Numbered from the stretch's first letter, positions 13,721-22,381 are shown. The stretch is 32,003 bases of DNA from Streptomyces acidiscabies (GCF_020010905.1 NZ_JAGJBY010000004.1:1-32003); one strand, 5' to 3'. Notes: generated by a model from the letters alone, not told the origin. Made by a program: numbers and translations.

Positions 13721-15221
13721 CTTCGCTGAGGATCTGTACGAGCGGTACGGGCTGACGTGCCCGCCTCGCTGGGGCACGCCTCGAAACCCTGAGCGGAAGT
13801 CGTACGGGCCGAAGCTGTGGAAGGTCATGGAGAAGCTCGGCGCCCCGCCGATGCCATGGCAGAAGTACGTCACAGATGTCGCCCTGGAAGTGGACGAGAA
13901 CGGGGTGTTCGTCCACCGTGAGGCCGGCCTGTCGGTGTCGCGGCAGCAGGGCAAGACGGAACTGATCCTGGGGCTACAGGTTCACCGGGCGTTGGCGTGG
14001 CGCAGGCAGAACATCATCTATGCGGCGCAGGACCGGAATATGGCGCGGCAGCGCTGGGAGGACGAGTTCTGGGAGAAGATCTCAGACTCCGATCTGGCGC
14101 GGCGGGCACGTATCCGCAAGTCGAACGGCAACGAGAAGATCCTGTGGCCCGCGACCCGTTCCCGCATGGGCATCACCGCGAACACCGAGTCCGCAGGGCA
14201 CGGGCCCGCCTTGGACCTTGGGATCATCGACGAGGCGTTCAAGCACGAAGACGACCGGTTGGAGCAGGCGTTCTCTCCGGCGATGTCGACGCGGGACATG
14301 GGTCAGCTGTGGTGGGCGTCGGCGGGCGGTACCACCAAGTCGGTGTGGCTGAACAAGAAGCGGGCCGCCGGGCGGGCGTTGATCGAAGAGGCGTGGAAGA
14401 CCGGTGTGTGGCCGGGGGTCTGCTACTTCGAGTGGTTCGCTCCGGATGACATGCCGCGCGACGATCCGGCGACCTGGTACGCGACGCTGCCCGCGCTCGG
14501 CCACACGATCACCGAGGCGGTCATCGCCGCAGAGCTGGTGAAGTTGGACCCGGCCGAGTTCGACCGGGCGTATCTGAACCGGACGCGGAAGCCGACGCCG
14601 CCGTCGGACCCGAACGTGCCGAAGGCGAAGTGGCCGGGCCTGATCGACGCGGAGAGTCGGCCGGTGGCGGAGTCGGTGGCGTTGGCGATCGACGTGTCGC
14701 AGGACAGGAAGCGGGCGGCGATCTCGGCCGCGTCGCTGCGGCCGGACGGGCGCGTACACCTGGAGGTGATCGCGCACCGGCCCGGTACCGACTGGGTGGT
14801 TCCAGCCGTGGCGAAACTCCACAGGCTGTGGACACCCGTCGCGGTCGCGGTCGCCGCGGGGTCGCCGGCGGCGTCACTGATCGACGACCTGACCGCCGCC
14901 GGGATCGACGTGCCGAAGGACAAGGACGCCCCGCTGCGGGGGGACTTGGCGGTGATGCGGTCGGGGGACATCACCGAGGCGTGCGGTCAGTTCGCCGACG
15001 CCTTGAACCAGAAGGCTGTGGCGCACCTGGACCAGGTGCCGCTGACGGCCGCCGTGAACGGTGCGCGGACCCGGCGCAACGGGGACGCGTGGACGCTGGA
15101 CCGCACGAACTCCCTCGTCGACATCAGCCCGTTGTGCGCTGCCGTGTTCGCCCGCTGGGCGCTGGTGATCCGGGGCCCGCACGTCCTGGAGGACTACGAC
15201 ATCGCGGACTCGTTCGCGTGA
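13683..15221 (+). CDS. Terminase large subunit
   Basis: 512 aa from ATG 13683. It is the packaging motor and nuclease. The ATPase domain has Walker A SRQQGKT (86-92), followed by IIYAAQDRNMARQRW, and Walker B LGIIDEA (179-185, D183 E184). The C-terminal RNase H-like nuclease begins near LAIDVSQDRKRAAI, where the first acidic metal ligand lies. Length is normal for the HK97/Terminase_1 family. The start overlaps the small subunit, implying coupling. Confidence 0.95.
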   Translation: MTTTSETWAPPSSFAEDLYERYGLTCPPRWGTPRNPERKSYGPKLWKVMEKLGAPPMPWQKYVTDVALEVDENGVFVHREAGLSVSRQQGKTELILGLQVHRALAWRRQNIIYAAQDRNMARQRWEDEFWEKISDSDLARRARIRKSNGNEKILWPATRSRMGITANTESAGHGPALDLGIIDEAFKHEDDRLEQAFSPAMSTRDMGQLWWASAGGTTKSVWLNKKRAAGRALIEEAWKTGVWPGVCYFEWFAPDDMPRDDPATWYATLPALGHTITEAVIAAELVKLDPAEFDRAYLNRTRKPTPPSDPNVPKAKWPGLIDAESRPVAESVALAIDVSQDRKRAAISAASLRPDGRVHLEVIAHRPGTDWVVPAVAKLHRLWTPVAVAVAAGSPAASLIDDLTAAGIDVPKDKDAPLRGDLAVMRSGDITEACGQFADALNQKAVAHLDQVPLTAAVNGARTRRNGDAWTLDRTNSLVDISPLCAAVFARWALVIRGPHVLEDYDIADSFA

Positions 15222-15234
15222 GAGGGGGCCGGGT

Positions 15235-16449
15235 GTGGGTGTCGGGTCGGCGCTGAAGAGGATGTTCACCCGGGACGCGCAGATCACCTCTGCCGAGGAT
15301 CTGCTGACGCGGGCGAGGGAACGGCGTTCGGGCCGGGTGCACGTCACCCAGGACACGGCGCTGAGGAACGCGGCGGTGTGGGCGTGTCTGCGGCTGCGCG
15401 CGGATCTGGTGTCGGCGTTCCCGATCGACGTCTACCGGTACGTGCAGGGCATTCAGGTCGAGGTGGCCAAGCCTCCCGTGCTGGTGTCGCCGGGCGGGCT
15501 GGAGGTCGGCATCAAGGAGTGGATGTACTCCACCCAGTTCGACCTGGACCGGGCAGGGAACTGCTTCGGGATCATCACGGAGCGGACCGGGGTGATCGGC
15601 CCGGACGGGCGTGGCCTGCCCGGCCGGATCGAACTCGTCGAGCTGTCCACGGTGTCGGTGCGCGGGAGCGGGCCGACGATCACGAAGTTCGTGATCGGGG
15701 GCAAGGAGTACGAGCCGTGGGAGGTGTGGCACGAGAAGCAGTACACCGTCGCAGGTGCGCCTCTCGGTCTGTCCCCGGTGGCGTATGCGGCGTGGACGAT
15801 CGAGGAGACCCTGTCCGCGCAGCAGTTCGCGCGGGACTGGTTCGCCGCCGGGGCCGTGCCGCTGGCCGAGCTGAAGAACAACCAGAAGACCGTGGACAAG
15901 GCGGGCGCCCAGGTCGCGCGTGAGCAGTTCCGTGCGGCGGTCGACGAGTCCGGGCTGTTCGTCCACGGCAACGACTGGGAGTACAAGCCGATCCAGGCCG
16001 TGGCCTCGCAGTCGGCGTTCCTGGAGGCACGCCAGTACGGGGCCGGGGACATCGCCCGGTTCTTCGGTGTCCCGGGTGACCTGATCGACGTGGCCGTGTC
16101 GGGCAGCAGCGTCACCTACGCGTCGATGACACAGAGGAACCTTCAGTTCCTGATCATGAATCTGGGGCCTGCGGTCGGCCGCCGGGAGGACGCGTTCAGC
16201 CGGAAGCTCGTGTCGGGCCCGAGGTTCGTGAAGCTGAACACGGACGCGCTGCTGCGCATGGACCCTGAGGCGCGTGCCCGCACGATCGGCGCCCGCATCA
16301 CCAACCGGACGCTCGCCCCGTCCGAGGCCCGCGCGCTGGACAACCTGCCGCCGTTCACCGAGGACCAGCTCGCCGAGTTCGACCGGCTCTTCGGCGCGCG
16401 GTCCGTGCCCGCCCAGCCCACCACCGCCGTACCGGGAGCACCGTCATGA
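15235..16449 (+). CDS. HK97-family portal protein
   Basis: 404 aa from GTG 15235; purine-rich GAGAGGGGG lies upstream. It forms the dodecameric portal ring. Visible family features include TALRNAAVWACLRLRADLVS, LPGRIELVELSTVSV, EVWHEKQYT, GLSPVAYAAWTIEETL and VPGDLIDV, in the usual order. The C-terminus is short and ends in a Pro/Ala tail overlapping the protease start (ATGA). Confidence 0.95.
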   Translation: MGVGSALKRMFTRDAQITSAEDLLTRARERRSGRVHVTQDTALRNAAVWACLRLRADLVSAFPIDVYRYVQGIQVEVAKPPVLVSPGGLEVGIKEWMYSTQFDLDRAGNCFGIITERTGVIGPDGRGLPGRIELVELSTVSVRGSGPTITKFVIGGKEYEPWEVWHEKQYTVAGAPLGLSPVAYAAWTIEETLSAQQFARDWFAAGAVPLAELKNNQKTVDKAGAQVAREQFRAAVDESGLFVHGNDWEYKPIQAVASQSAFLEARQYGAGDIARFFGVPGDLIDVAVSGSSVTYASMTQRNLQFLIMNLGPAVGRREDAFSRKLVSGPRFVKLNTDALLRMDPEARARTIGARITNRTLAPSEARALDNLPPFTEDQLAEFDRLFGARSVPAQPTTAVPGAPS

Positions 16450-17126
16450 CCACCCCTCTGCTCGCCGCCGCCGCGGCCGAACGAGCCCAGCACATCCGCC
16501 AGCGCGCCGACCGCCCCTCTCAGCGGCGGTGTGCCGAGCACCCGGGCGCCCGCGCCGCCGTGCGGGCCGCACTGTCCGGCGTCCAGGTCCGCGAGGCGGG
16601 CGCCGACGGGGGCCTGCTGGAGTTCACCGGCCGGGCCTCGGTGTACGAGCAGGCGTACGAGATGTGGGACATGTTCGGCCCGTACACCGAGATCGTCACC
16701 GAGGGCGCCGGCTCCGACTCCCTCGCGCGCGCCGACCTCGACGTCCCCCTCGTCCTCGGCCACGACCAGCTGAGGCGGATGGCCCGCACCACGACCGGCA
16801 CCCTGTTCCTCACCGAGTCCGCCGACGGCCTGGACGTGCGGGCGCCCGCCCTGGACCCGGCCGACCACGACGTGGCGTACATCGCGCCGAAGCTGCGGTC
16901 CGGGCTGGTGGACGAGATGTCGTTCGCGTTCCGGATCGAGTCGGGCCAGTGGAGTCCGGACTACACCGAGTACCGGATCAACCGGTACGACATCCACCGC
17001 GGCGACGTTGCGATCGTCGGCTACGGCGCGAACCCCTACACGGGCGCGGCCGTGCGCCAGCCCGCCGCGACGTCGGCGAACAGCCGGGCCCGAGCGCTGC
17101 TCGAACTGAGCATCGCCAGGGCCTGA
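16446..17126 (+). CDS. HK97-family prohead protease
   Basis: 226 aa from ATG 16446. A serine protease of the U35/prohead family that cuts the capsid scaffold. The catalytic His106 is in VPLVLGHD and Ser159 in VDEMSFAF; between them are GLDVRAP and YIAPKLRSGL typical of the fold. It sits between portal and capsid as expected. The N-terminal about 45 residues are an Ala/Arg-rich extension. Confidence 0.93.
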   Translation: MTTPLLAAAAAERAQHIRQRADRPSQRRCAEHPGARAAVRAALSGVQVREAGADGGLLEFTGRASVYEQAYEMWDMFGPYTEIVTEGAGSDSLARADLDVPLVLGHDQLRRMARTTTGTLFLTESADGLDVRAPALDPADHDVAYIAPKLRSGLVDEMSFAFRIESGQWSPDYTEYRINRYDIHRGDVAIVGYGANPYTGAAVRQPAATSANSRARALLELSIARA

Positions 17127-17138
17127 CCCCTTGATCTT

Positions 17139-17209
17139 CCCGCCGACCGGCGGGAGTACTGCCCTGCGCTCTGTGCGCACGAGACCGCCCGGCGCGATGC
17201 CTCGGGCGG
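17139..17209 (+). promoter_or_regulatory. Two hairpins in the capsid leader
   Basis: The 135-bp gap before the capsid gene contains CCCGCCG-AC-CGGCGGG (17139-17154) and CCGCCCG (17185-17191) / CGGGCGG (17203-17209). The first has a 2-bp loop, so it would open partly in RNA. They may terminate or process the upstream message or stabilise the capsid mRNA. The gene's AGAGGA ribosome site is downstream and free. Confidence 0.5.
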
Positions 17210-17261
17210 CCGTCTGTCTGGGACCGGGGCGCCTGGAATCCACCATGAGAGGACCGACGAG

Positions 17262-18650
17262 ATGACTCTCGCCGAGCTGATCGCCCAGGCGCGCACCGCG
17301 CTGGACACGGCGATCACCGCACGACAGCAGGAGCAGGACGCGCTGATGGCGCTGCGCTCCGACGACAGCCTGACCGAGGAAGCGGTCACCGCCCGGGTCG
17401 CGACCCGGGATGCGGCCGACGCCGAGGTCACCCGCCGCCAGAACGCTCTGGACGCGCTGGAGGCCGAGCAGGTCCGGGAGGACGAGGTCGCCGCCCTCCA
17501 GGCGCGCACCGTGCCCGGCGCCCGGCGGGCCCCGGCCTACGACCAGGTGTACCGCGTCGGGCAGGACGAGCGCACGTACCGGCCCGACCAGGACCAGCGC
17601 GGCCAGCAGTTCCAGTTCGACGTCCGGGCCGCGTTCCTCGGCGACTACGAGGCGCGCGACCGCCTGGTCCGCCACATGCACGAAGAGCGGGTCGAGCGCG
17701 GCCAGCAGATCCGCGCGGTCGGCACCGGGGCGTTCGCCGGGCTTGTCATCCCGCAGTACCTGACCGACCTGTACGCGCCGCTCGCACGGACCAACCGGCC
17801 GTTCGCCGACGCGTGCCGCCCGCACATCCTGCCCCCGACCGGAATGACGGTGGAGATCTCCCGGGTCACCACCGGGTCCAGCGTCGACAACCAGGCGAAC
17901 CAGAACGACGCGGTGGCCGAGCAGGACATGGACGACACCCAGCTGTCCGTCCCGGTACGCACGGCGGCCGGGCAGCAGACCGCGTCCCGGCAGTCCATCG
18001 AACGGGGCGCCGGCGTCGAGGACGTCATCCTCGACGACCTGTTCCGCGCCTACGGCAGCCGCCTGGACACCACCATGCTGAACGTGGCCACGGTGGGTCT
18101 GACGAACGTGGCCACCGCCGTCGCCTACACCGACGGCACGCCGACCACCGCCGAGCTGTACCCGAAGCTCATCGAGGGCCTGGCCGGCATGGAGGCCGCG
18201 CTCCTTGACATGGCCTCCGGCGACAACCTGGCGGTCATGCACTCGCGCCGCTGGTACTGGATGCAGAACGCCATGGGCACCTCGTACCCGCTGATCACTC
18301 AGCCGGGTGTCGTGGCGCAGACTCTCGGCGCGAACTACGCCGAGGCGTACGGGCGCGGCGTGCGCGGCATCCTGCCCAACGGCACTCCGGTGATCGTGGA
18401 CAACAACATCGCCACGAACCTCGGCGCGGGCACCAACGAGGACGAGATCTACCTGGTGGACCGGCAGGAATGCCACCTCTGGGAGGACCCGGACGCCCCG
18501 GTGTACATCCGCGCCGAGCAGCCGAAGGCGGCCAACCTCGGCGTGCAGATGGTCGTGTACGGCTACTACGCCTTCACGTTCCAGCGTCAGCCGCACGCCC
18601 GGAAGATCGCGGGCACCGGCCTGGTCACGCCGACGTTCACCGGCGCCTGA
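17262..18650 (+). CDS. Major capsid protein, HK97 fold
   Basis: 462 aa from ATG 17262, with AGAGGA upstream. Residues 1-80 are a coiled-coil delta (scaffold) domain (LAELIAQARTALDTAITARQ), expected to be removed by the prohead protease. The mature part follows with GTGAFAGLVIPQYL, VEISRVTTGSSVDNQ, QSIERGAGVEDVILDDL, DNLAVMHSRRWYWM and a C-terminal GVQMVVYGYYAFTFQR strand. Gene order portal-protease-capsid and size are typical. It is closed by a strong terminator. Confidence 0.95.
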   Translation: MTLAELIAQARTALDTAITARQQEQDALMALRSDDSLTEEAVTARVATRDAADAEVTRRQNALDALEAEQVREDEVAALQARTVPGARRAPAYDQVYRVGQDERTYRPDQDQRGQQFQFDVRAAFLGDYEARDRLVRHMHEERVERGQQIRAVGTGAFAGLVIPQYLTDLYAPLARTNRPFADACRPHILPPTGMTVEISRVTTGSSVDNQANQNDAVAEQDMDDTQLSVPVRTAAGQQTASRQSIERGAGVEDVILDDLFRAYGSRLDTTMLNVATVGLTNVATAVAYTDGTPTTAELYPKLIEGLAGMEAALLDMASGDNLAVMHSRRWYWMQNAMGTSYPLITQPGVVAQTLGANYAEAYGRGVRGILPNGTPVIVDNNIATNLGAGTNEDEIYLVDRQECHLWEDPDAPVYIRAEQPKAANLGVQMVVYGYYAFTFQRQPHARKIAGTGLVTPTFTGA

Positions 18651-18659
18651 TCCCCTCAG

Positions 18660-18697
18660 CCGCGCGGGCCCGCCTCGACTCCGGCAGGCCCGCGCGG
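18660..18697 (+). terminator. Terminator after the capsid gene
   Basis: Perfect 11-bp stem CCGCGCGGGCC (18660-18670) / GGCCCGCGCGG (18687-18697), loop 16 nt, starting 10 bp after the capsid stop. Probably lets capsid be expressed above the downstream genes. Confidence 0.75.
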
Positions 18698-18725
18698 TCC
18701 AACCCCGTCCCTGGGAGCAACTGCC

Positions 18726-18965
18726 ATGACCGACATCCCCAAAACCGAGGACCCGATGGTCGCCGCCCTGCTGCGTGAGCGCGCGGGCTACGCCGGCCGC
18801 AAGGGCAAGGAGGACCGCGTCGCGGCGGTCGACGAGCAGTTGGCGCTGCGCGGCTACTCGCCCGACGGCGAGGCCGTCGCGCCGGCCGAGGGCGGCGACG
18901 AGGGCGCGGAGGCGCGCAGCACGCCGCCGAAGGGCCGCCAGACGCGCGGCACCGACAAGGCGTGA
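18726..18965 (+). CDS. Small hypothetical structural-region protein
   Basis: 79 aa from ATG 18726, with GGGAG upstream. A short helical segment (MVAALLRERAGYAGRKGKED) is followed by a charged, Gly/Ala-rich, likely disordered tail. Similar short genes often follow the capsid gene in Streptomyces siphophages; role unknown. Confidence 0.6.
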   Translation: MTDIPKTEDPMVAALLRERAGYAGRKGKEDRVAAVDEQLALRGYSPDGEAVAPAEGGDEGAEARSTPPKGRQTRGTDKA

Positions 18966-18966
18966 C

Positions 18967-19560
18967 GTGGCCAACGAGTACGTCACCCTGGAGGAACTGA
19001 AGGGCCAGTTCCCCATCGAGTCCGACGATGCCACCCGGGACGCCGCGTTGAACCGTGCGCGGGCCTCCGCCTCGCGGGGAATCGACCGTGTCACCGGGCG
19101 CCGGTTCTGGCTCGACCCCGACCCGGTGCAGCGGGTGTTCAACCCGCGCGGCCGGATCGTCCGCCAGGGCGACGGGGACCTGTTCCTCGTCGACGACATC
19201 GGCAGTATCGCGGGCCTCGTCGTCGAGACGGGGGCCGGGGCATCGTGGTCGCCGGTGACCGGCTACGAGACCAGCCCGGACAACGCGCTCGCCGACGGCC
19301 GCCCCATCACGGGTCTGCTGCGGACGCTCGGCACCTGGGGCACGGCGACGACCCGCCTGCGCGTGACCGCCCGGTTCGGCTGGCCGTCCGTCCCGGACGA
19401 CATCCACGAAGCGGCTCTGATCCAGGCCACCCGCCTGTTCAAGCGCAAGGACTCCCCGGAGGGCATCATCGGCAACGCCGAGTGGGGAGCGCGCAACCTC
19501 TCCCGCCGGGACCCGGACGTGTGGAACTTGATCGAGCCGTACATCATCCCCGGGTTCTGA
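18967..19560 (+). CDS. Head-tail connector (gp6-like adaptor)
   Basis: 197 aa from GTG 18967, one base after the upstream stop. The pattern YVTLEELKGQ, then DDATRDAALNRARASASRGIDRVTGRRFW, a strand-rich middle (DLFLVDDIGSIAGLVVET, RLRVTARFGWPSVPDDI) and a terminal helix (HEAALIQATRLFKRKDSPEG) is characteristic of phage adaptor proteins that bind under the portal. Confidence 0.82.
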   Translation: MANEYVTLEELKGQFPIESDDATRDAALNRARASASRGIDRVTGRRFWLDPDPVQRVFNPRGRIVRQGDGDLFLVDDIGSIAGLVVETGAGASWSPVTGYETSPDNALADGRPITGLLRTLGTWGTATTRLRVTARFGWPSVPDDIHEAALIQATRLFKRKDSPEGIIGNAEWGARNLSRRDPDVWNLIEPYIIPGF

Positions 19561-19571
19561 AGGAGCACCCC

Positions 19572-20018
19572 ATGCAGATCTCCGCTGTACGCGAAGCAAT
19601 CGCCGAAGCGGCCCGCGCGGTCGAACTCCCCGCCGGCATCCCGAAGCTCACCTGCTCCGGCTACGTCCCCGACGCGGCCATCGCCCCACACTTCTTCATC
19701 GCGGGGTACGAGCAGGACTTCGACAAGGTCATGCATCGGGGCCTGGACGAAGTCGTCTTCACCACCCAGATCCTGGTGGGCCGCACTGACGACCAGGCGT
19801 CTCAGCGCCTCCTGGACTCGATGCTGTCGGGCTCCGGCCCCGCCTCCCTCAAGCAGGCGATCGAGGTGGCGCGCGGAGGCCCCGGCGAGTACGCGCTCGG
19901 TGGCCTCGCGCACGACCTGCACGTGATGCGCGTGCAGGGCTACCGCTGGTACGAGCACGCCGGGTCCACGTACGTCGGCGCCGAGCTGATGATCAAGGTC
20001 ATCGGAGAAGGGGGCTGA
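19572..20018 (+). CDS. Head-tail/tail-terminator-like protein
   Basis: 148 aa from ATG 19572, with AGGAG 6 nt upstream. Features are an N-terminal helix (ISAVREAIAEAARAVEL), YEQDFDKVMHRGLDEVVFTTQILVGR with a conserved-looking DDQASQRLLDSMLSGSG, and a strand at the C-terminus (YVGAELMIKVIGE). Position and fold pattern suit a neck protein or tail terminator. The specific class is inferred. Confidence 0.65.
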   Translation: MQISAVREAIAEAARAVELPAGIPKLTCSGYVPDAAIAPHFFIAGYEQDFDKVMHRGLDEVVFTTQILVGRTDDQASQRLLDSMLSGSGPASLKQAIEVARGGPGEYALGGLAHDLHVMRVQGYRWYEHAGSTYVGAELMIKVIGEGG

Positions 20019-20019
20019 C

Positions 20020-20232
20020 GTGCGTATCCGCATGCTGGTCCAGATGCCCGAGGGCGCCGCCCGCAACGGCCAGCCCTGGCCCGCCGAGGGCGAAACCGCC
20101 GAGTTGCCGACGGCTGAGGCCGCGCACCTGATCGCCTCGGGGGTCGCCGAGGAAGCCGACGACGTCCAGGCGCCCGCCGAGCCGCGTGTCCGACGCCGCA
20201 AGACCGCCGAGGGCGAGGGGGAGCCGACGTGA
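20020..20232 (+). CDS. Small hypothetical neck-region protein
   Basis: 70 aa from GTG 20020. A short N-terminal strand (RIRMLVQMPEGAARNGQPWP) and GETAELPTAEAAHLIASGVAE suggest a compact beta/helix unit, followed by a charged disordered tail. Such short proteins appear before major tail genes in actinophages. GTGA overlap with the next gene. Confidence 0.6.
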   Translation: MRIRMLVQMPEGAARNGQPWPAEGETAELPTAEAAHLIASGVAEEADDVQAPAEPRVRRRKTAEGEGEPT

Positions 20233-20969
20233 GCAAGACGGTTCTGCTGAACGTGCGGACGTTCGCCGCCGGCGCCGACCTCACCAGCGCCTCGAACAAG
20301 ATCGAGCTGAGTGCGGAGGTCGAGGACAAGGACGCGACCAACTACGCCTCGCAGGGCTGGAAGGAGATCCTCGGCGGCCTCGGCTCCGCCGAGCTCTCCG
20401 GTGAGGGGCAGTGGGAAGCGGGCGACCCGAGCCGGGTCGACGACGCGTCCTGGGCCCACCTCGGGACGGTCGTCCCCTGGTCGGTCAGCGCCAACAACGG
20501 CGCGGCCGTCGGGGATGTGGCCTATCTCCTCGCCGCGCTGCGCTCGGACTACAAGCTGTTCGACGCGGTCGGCGAGGTCGCCCCCTGGACCGGCACCGGC
20601 AAGAGCAGCTCGCCGCTGGTGCGCGGGCAGTTCGCGCATCCGCCCGGCCTCGCCCGTACGGCGACCGGCACGGGCACCGGGCTCCAGCTCGGCGCCGTCC
20701 CCGCCGGCCGCCGCCTGCACGCCGCCCTCCACGTCCTCTCGGCGGCCGGGACCACCCCGTCCCTCACCGCGCGCGTCGAGTCCGCGCCGGACAACACCTT
20801 CGCGGCGCCGACCACCCGCCTCACCTTCACCCCGGCGACCGCGTCCGGCGGGCAGATCCTCCGCACGGATGGGACCGCGATCACGGACACGTGGTGGCGG
20901 CTCGCGTGGACGATCACTGGCACCACGCCCAGCTTCTTGTTCGTCGGCACGCTCGGCATCGGCCGGTAG
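20229..20969 (+). CDS. Major tail protein paralogue 1 with C-terminal extension
   Basis: 246 aa from GTG 20229 (GTGA overlap). Residues 1-60 (TVLLNVRTFAAGADLTSASN, KIELSAEVEDKDATNYASQGWKE) match the tail-tube fold of the next gene: ELS-EVEDKD-T-Y-S-GWKE-LGGL-SAEL is shared. After about residue 115 it continues with a strand-rich region (ASGGQILRTDG, WWRLAWTITGTTPSFLFVG) that looks like an Ig- or carbohydrate-binding-like decoration domain. It may be a decorated tube subunit or a tail-tube initiator. Confidence 0.75.
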   Translation: MSKTVLLNVRTFAAGADLTSASNKIELSAEVEDKDATNYASQGWKEILGGLGSAELSGEGQWEAGDPSRVDDASWAHLGTVVPWSVSANNGAAVGDVAYLLAALRSDYKLFDAVGEVAPWTGTGKSSSPLVRGQFAHPPGLARTATGTGTGLQLGAVPAGRRLHAALHVLSAAGTTPSLTARVESAPDNTFAAPTTRLTFTPATASGGQILRTDGTAITDTWWRLAWTITGTTPSFLFVGTLGIGR

Positions 20970-20994
20970 CCGCTCCTCCTCACCATCCATCCGG

Positions 20995-21030
20995 CCCTTT
21001 CCAGGGCCGCCCCTCACGCCCTGGAAAGGG
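20995..21030 (+). promoter_or_regulatory. 12-bp hairpin between tail genes, overlapping a ribosome-binding site
   Basis: CCCTTTCCAGGG (20995-21006) pairs perfectly with CCCTGGAAAGGG (21019-21030), loop 12 nt. The right arm contains GGAAAGGGG, the ribosome-binding site for the ATG at 21039. Folding would both tend to end transcription from the first tail gene and mask translation of the second. Confidence 0.7.
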
Positions 21031-21038
21031 GCCCTGTC

Positions 21039-21449
21039 ATGCCCAAGATGGTCTTGCTCGCCCAGTACCTCAGCATCAACGGCACCGTCCTGAACACCTT
21101 CACCAAGAAGGCCGAGCTGTCGGTCGAGGTCGAGGACAAGGACGTCACCACCTACTCCAGCGCCGGGTGGAAGGAACTCCTCGGCGGCCTCAAGTCCGCG
21201 GAGCTGGCGTGCGAGTTCCTCCAGGACTTCGCCGTCGCGCAGCTCGACGCGACCATGTGGCCCCTGCTCGGGACCGTCGTCCCCTTCGAGGTCCGCGCCG
21301 ACCAGGGCGCCGTCAGCACCACCAACCCCAAGTACACCGGGAACATCCTGATCAAGGGCTGGAACCCCATCGAAGGGTCGGTCGGGGACGAGGCCACCGT
21401 CGGCGTCTCCTACCCCACGTCCGGGGCCGTGACGAGGGCGACGACCTGA
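21039..21449 (+). CDS. Major tail protein paralogue 2
   Basis: 136 aa from ATG 21039, ribosome site GGAAAGGGG. The protein is a single tail-tube domain (LSINGTVLNTF, AELSVEVEDKDVTTYSSAGW, KELLGGLKSAELACEF) closely similar to the first domain of the upstream gene but without its extension. It is the best candidate for the main tube subunit. It overlaps the next start by TGATG. Confidence 0.8.
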   Translation: MPKMVLLAQYLSINGTVLNTFTKKAELSVEVEDKDVTTYSSAGWKELLGGLKSAELACEFLQDFAVAQLDATMWPLLGTVVPFEVRADQGAVSTTNPKYTGNILIKGWNPIEGSVGDEATVGVSYPTSGAVTRATT

Positions 21450-21961
21450 TGGCCGGCGGGGGGCCGCCGTTCGCTCTCGGGATCGAGACGCACGAGGGCC
21501 TGGCCGCACTCACCCGGGCGATCCGCGCCGAGGAGGACGGCAAGCAGCTCCGCAAGGAACTCGCGCGGGACATGCGCGATGCACTCAAGCCCGGCGCCGC
21601 CGAAGCGAAGAGCAGCGTGATGTCGATCGCGTCGGCGGGCCTGCCCACATCCCCCGCGCTGCGGTCGTCTGTCGCGAAGAAGATCCGCCCCGAGGTGAAG
21701 TTGGGCGGGCGCTGGTCGGGGGCCCGGGTGAAGGCGTTCAAGACGCGCAACGTCCGCAACTTCCCCAACGCCCCCAAGCGGTTGAACAGGGCGGGCGGCT
21801 GGCGGCACCCGGTGTACGGGAACCGCGAGGTGTGGGTGCAGCAGCACGGCAAGGTCGACTGGTTCGACCGCGCCTTCGAGGGCCGTGAGGGCCAGTACAG
21901 GGCGGCCGTCGAGGCGGCCATGGAGAACATGGCCCGCCGCATCGCGCAGCGGGCCGGATAG
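21449..21961 (+). CDS. HK97 gp10-like tail/neck protein
   Basis: 170 aa from ATG 21449. The pattern of an N-terminal helical region (LAALTRAIRAEEDGKQLRKEL, ARDMRDALKPGAAEAKSS), a basic middle, WRHPVYGNREVWVQQHGK and a C-terminal helix (YRAAVEAAMENMARRIAQ) matches HK97-gp10-type tail completion proteins. It usually lies before the major tail gene; here it lies after, an order variation. Assignment by pattern. Confidence 0.72.
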   Translation: MAGGGPPFALGIETHEGLAALTRAIRAEEDGKQLRKELARDMRDALKPGAAEAKSSVMSIASAGLPTSPALRSSVAKKIRPEVKLGGRWSGARVKAFKTRNVRNFPNAPKRLNRAGGWRHPVYGNREVWVQQHGKVDWFDRAFEGREGQYRAAVEAAMENMARRIAQRAG

Positions 21962-21970
21962 GAGACAGGC

Positions 21971-22381
21971 GTGTTCCTGGTCTACACCCCCGAGGGAAGC
22001 AGCGAGCCGAAGCGGTGGCGCTACAACCCGCGCAAGATCATGAGCGTGGAGCGGGAGAACATCGAGCGGCTCACCGGCCGCAACTGGGCGGCGTTCACGA
22101 AGGAGGTCGTCGAGGGATCGTCGCTGTGCCGGCGTGCCCTGCTGTACACGCTCCTGAAGCGGGAGCACCCGCCGCTGAAGTTCGACGACGTCGACTTCGC
22201 CTGGGACGAACTGGAGCTGGCGTACTCCCGGGGCGAGCTGGTCCAGATGCGTGAGGCCGCCGCCGACAGCGCCCCGGCCGACATGCGGGCGGCGGTGCTG
22301 GCCCGGATCGACGAGCAGATCGCCGAGGCGTTCGACGACCCGGAGGAAGAGGGAAAAGCCCGTCCGCCGATCGCCGACTGA
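21971..22381 (+). CDS. Tail assembly chaperone, short form (gpG-like)
   Basis: 136 aa from GTG 21971 with GGAG upstream. Helical, acidic protein (ERENIERLTGRNWAAFTKEV, SLCRRALLYTLLKREHPPL, MRAAVLARIDEQIAEAF) typical of the first tail chaperone before the tape measure. It binds tape measure protein during tail assembly. Codons 128-129 (GGA AAA) are part of the frameshift site. Confidence 0.85.
   Translation: MFLVYTPEGSSEPKRWRYNPRKIMSVERENIERLTGRNWAAFTKEVVEGSSLCRRALLYTLLKREHPPLKFDDVDFAWDELELAYSRGELVQMREAAADSAPADMRAAVLARIDEQIAEAFDDPEEEGKARPPIAD

Noticed and set aside
16143..19199. Antisense open frame (about 1018 codons) over protease, capsid and connector genes
   Set aside because: Same shadow effect; no domain, no ribosome site, and it overlaps well-identified capsid genes.
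19263..21509. Antisense frame of about 748 codons across the neck and tail genes
   Set aside because: Arg/Gly/Pro-rich composition, no domain; overlaps genes with good starts and coupling.
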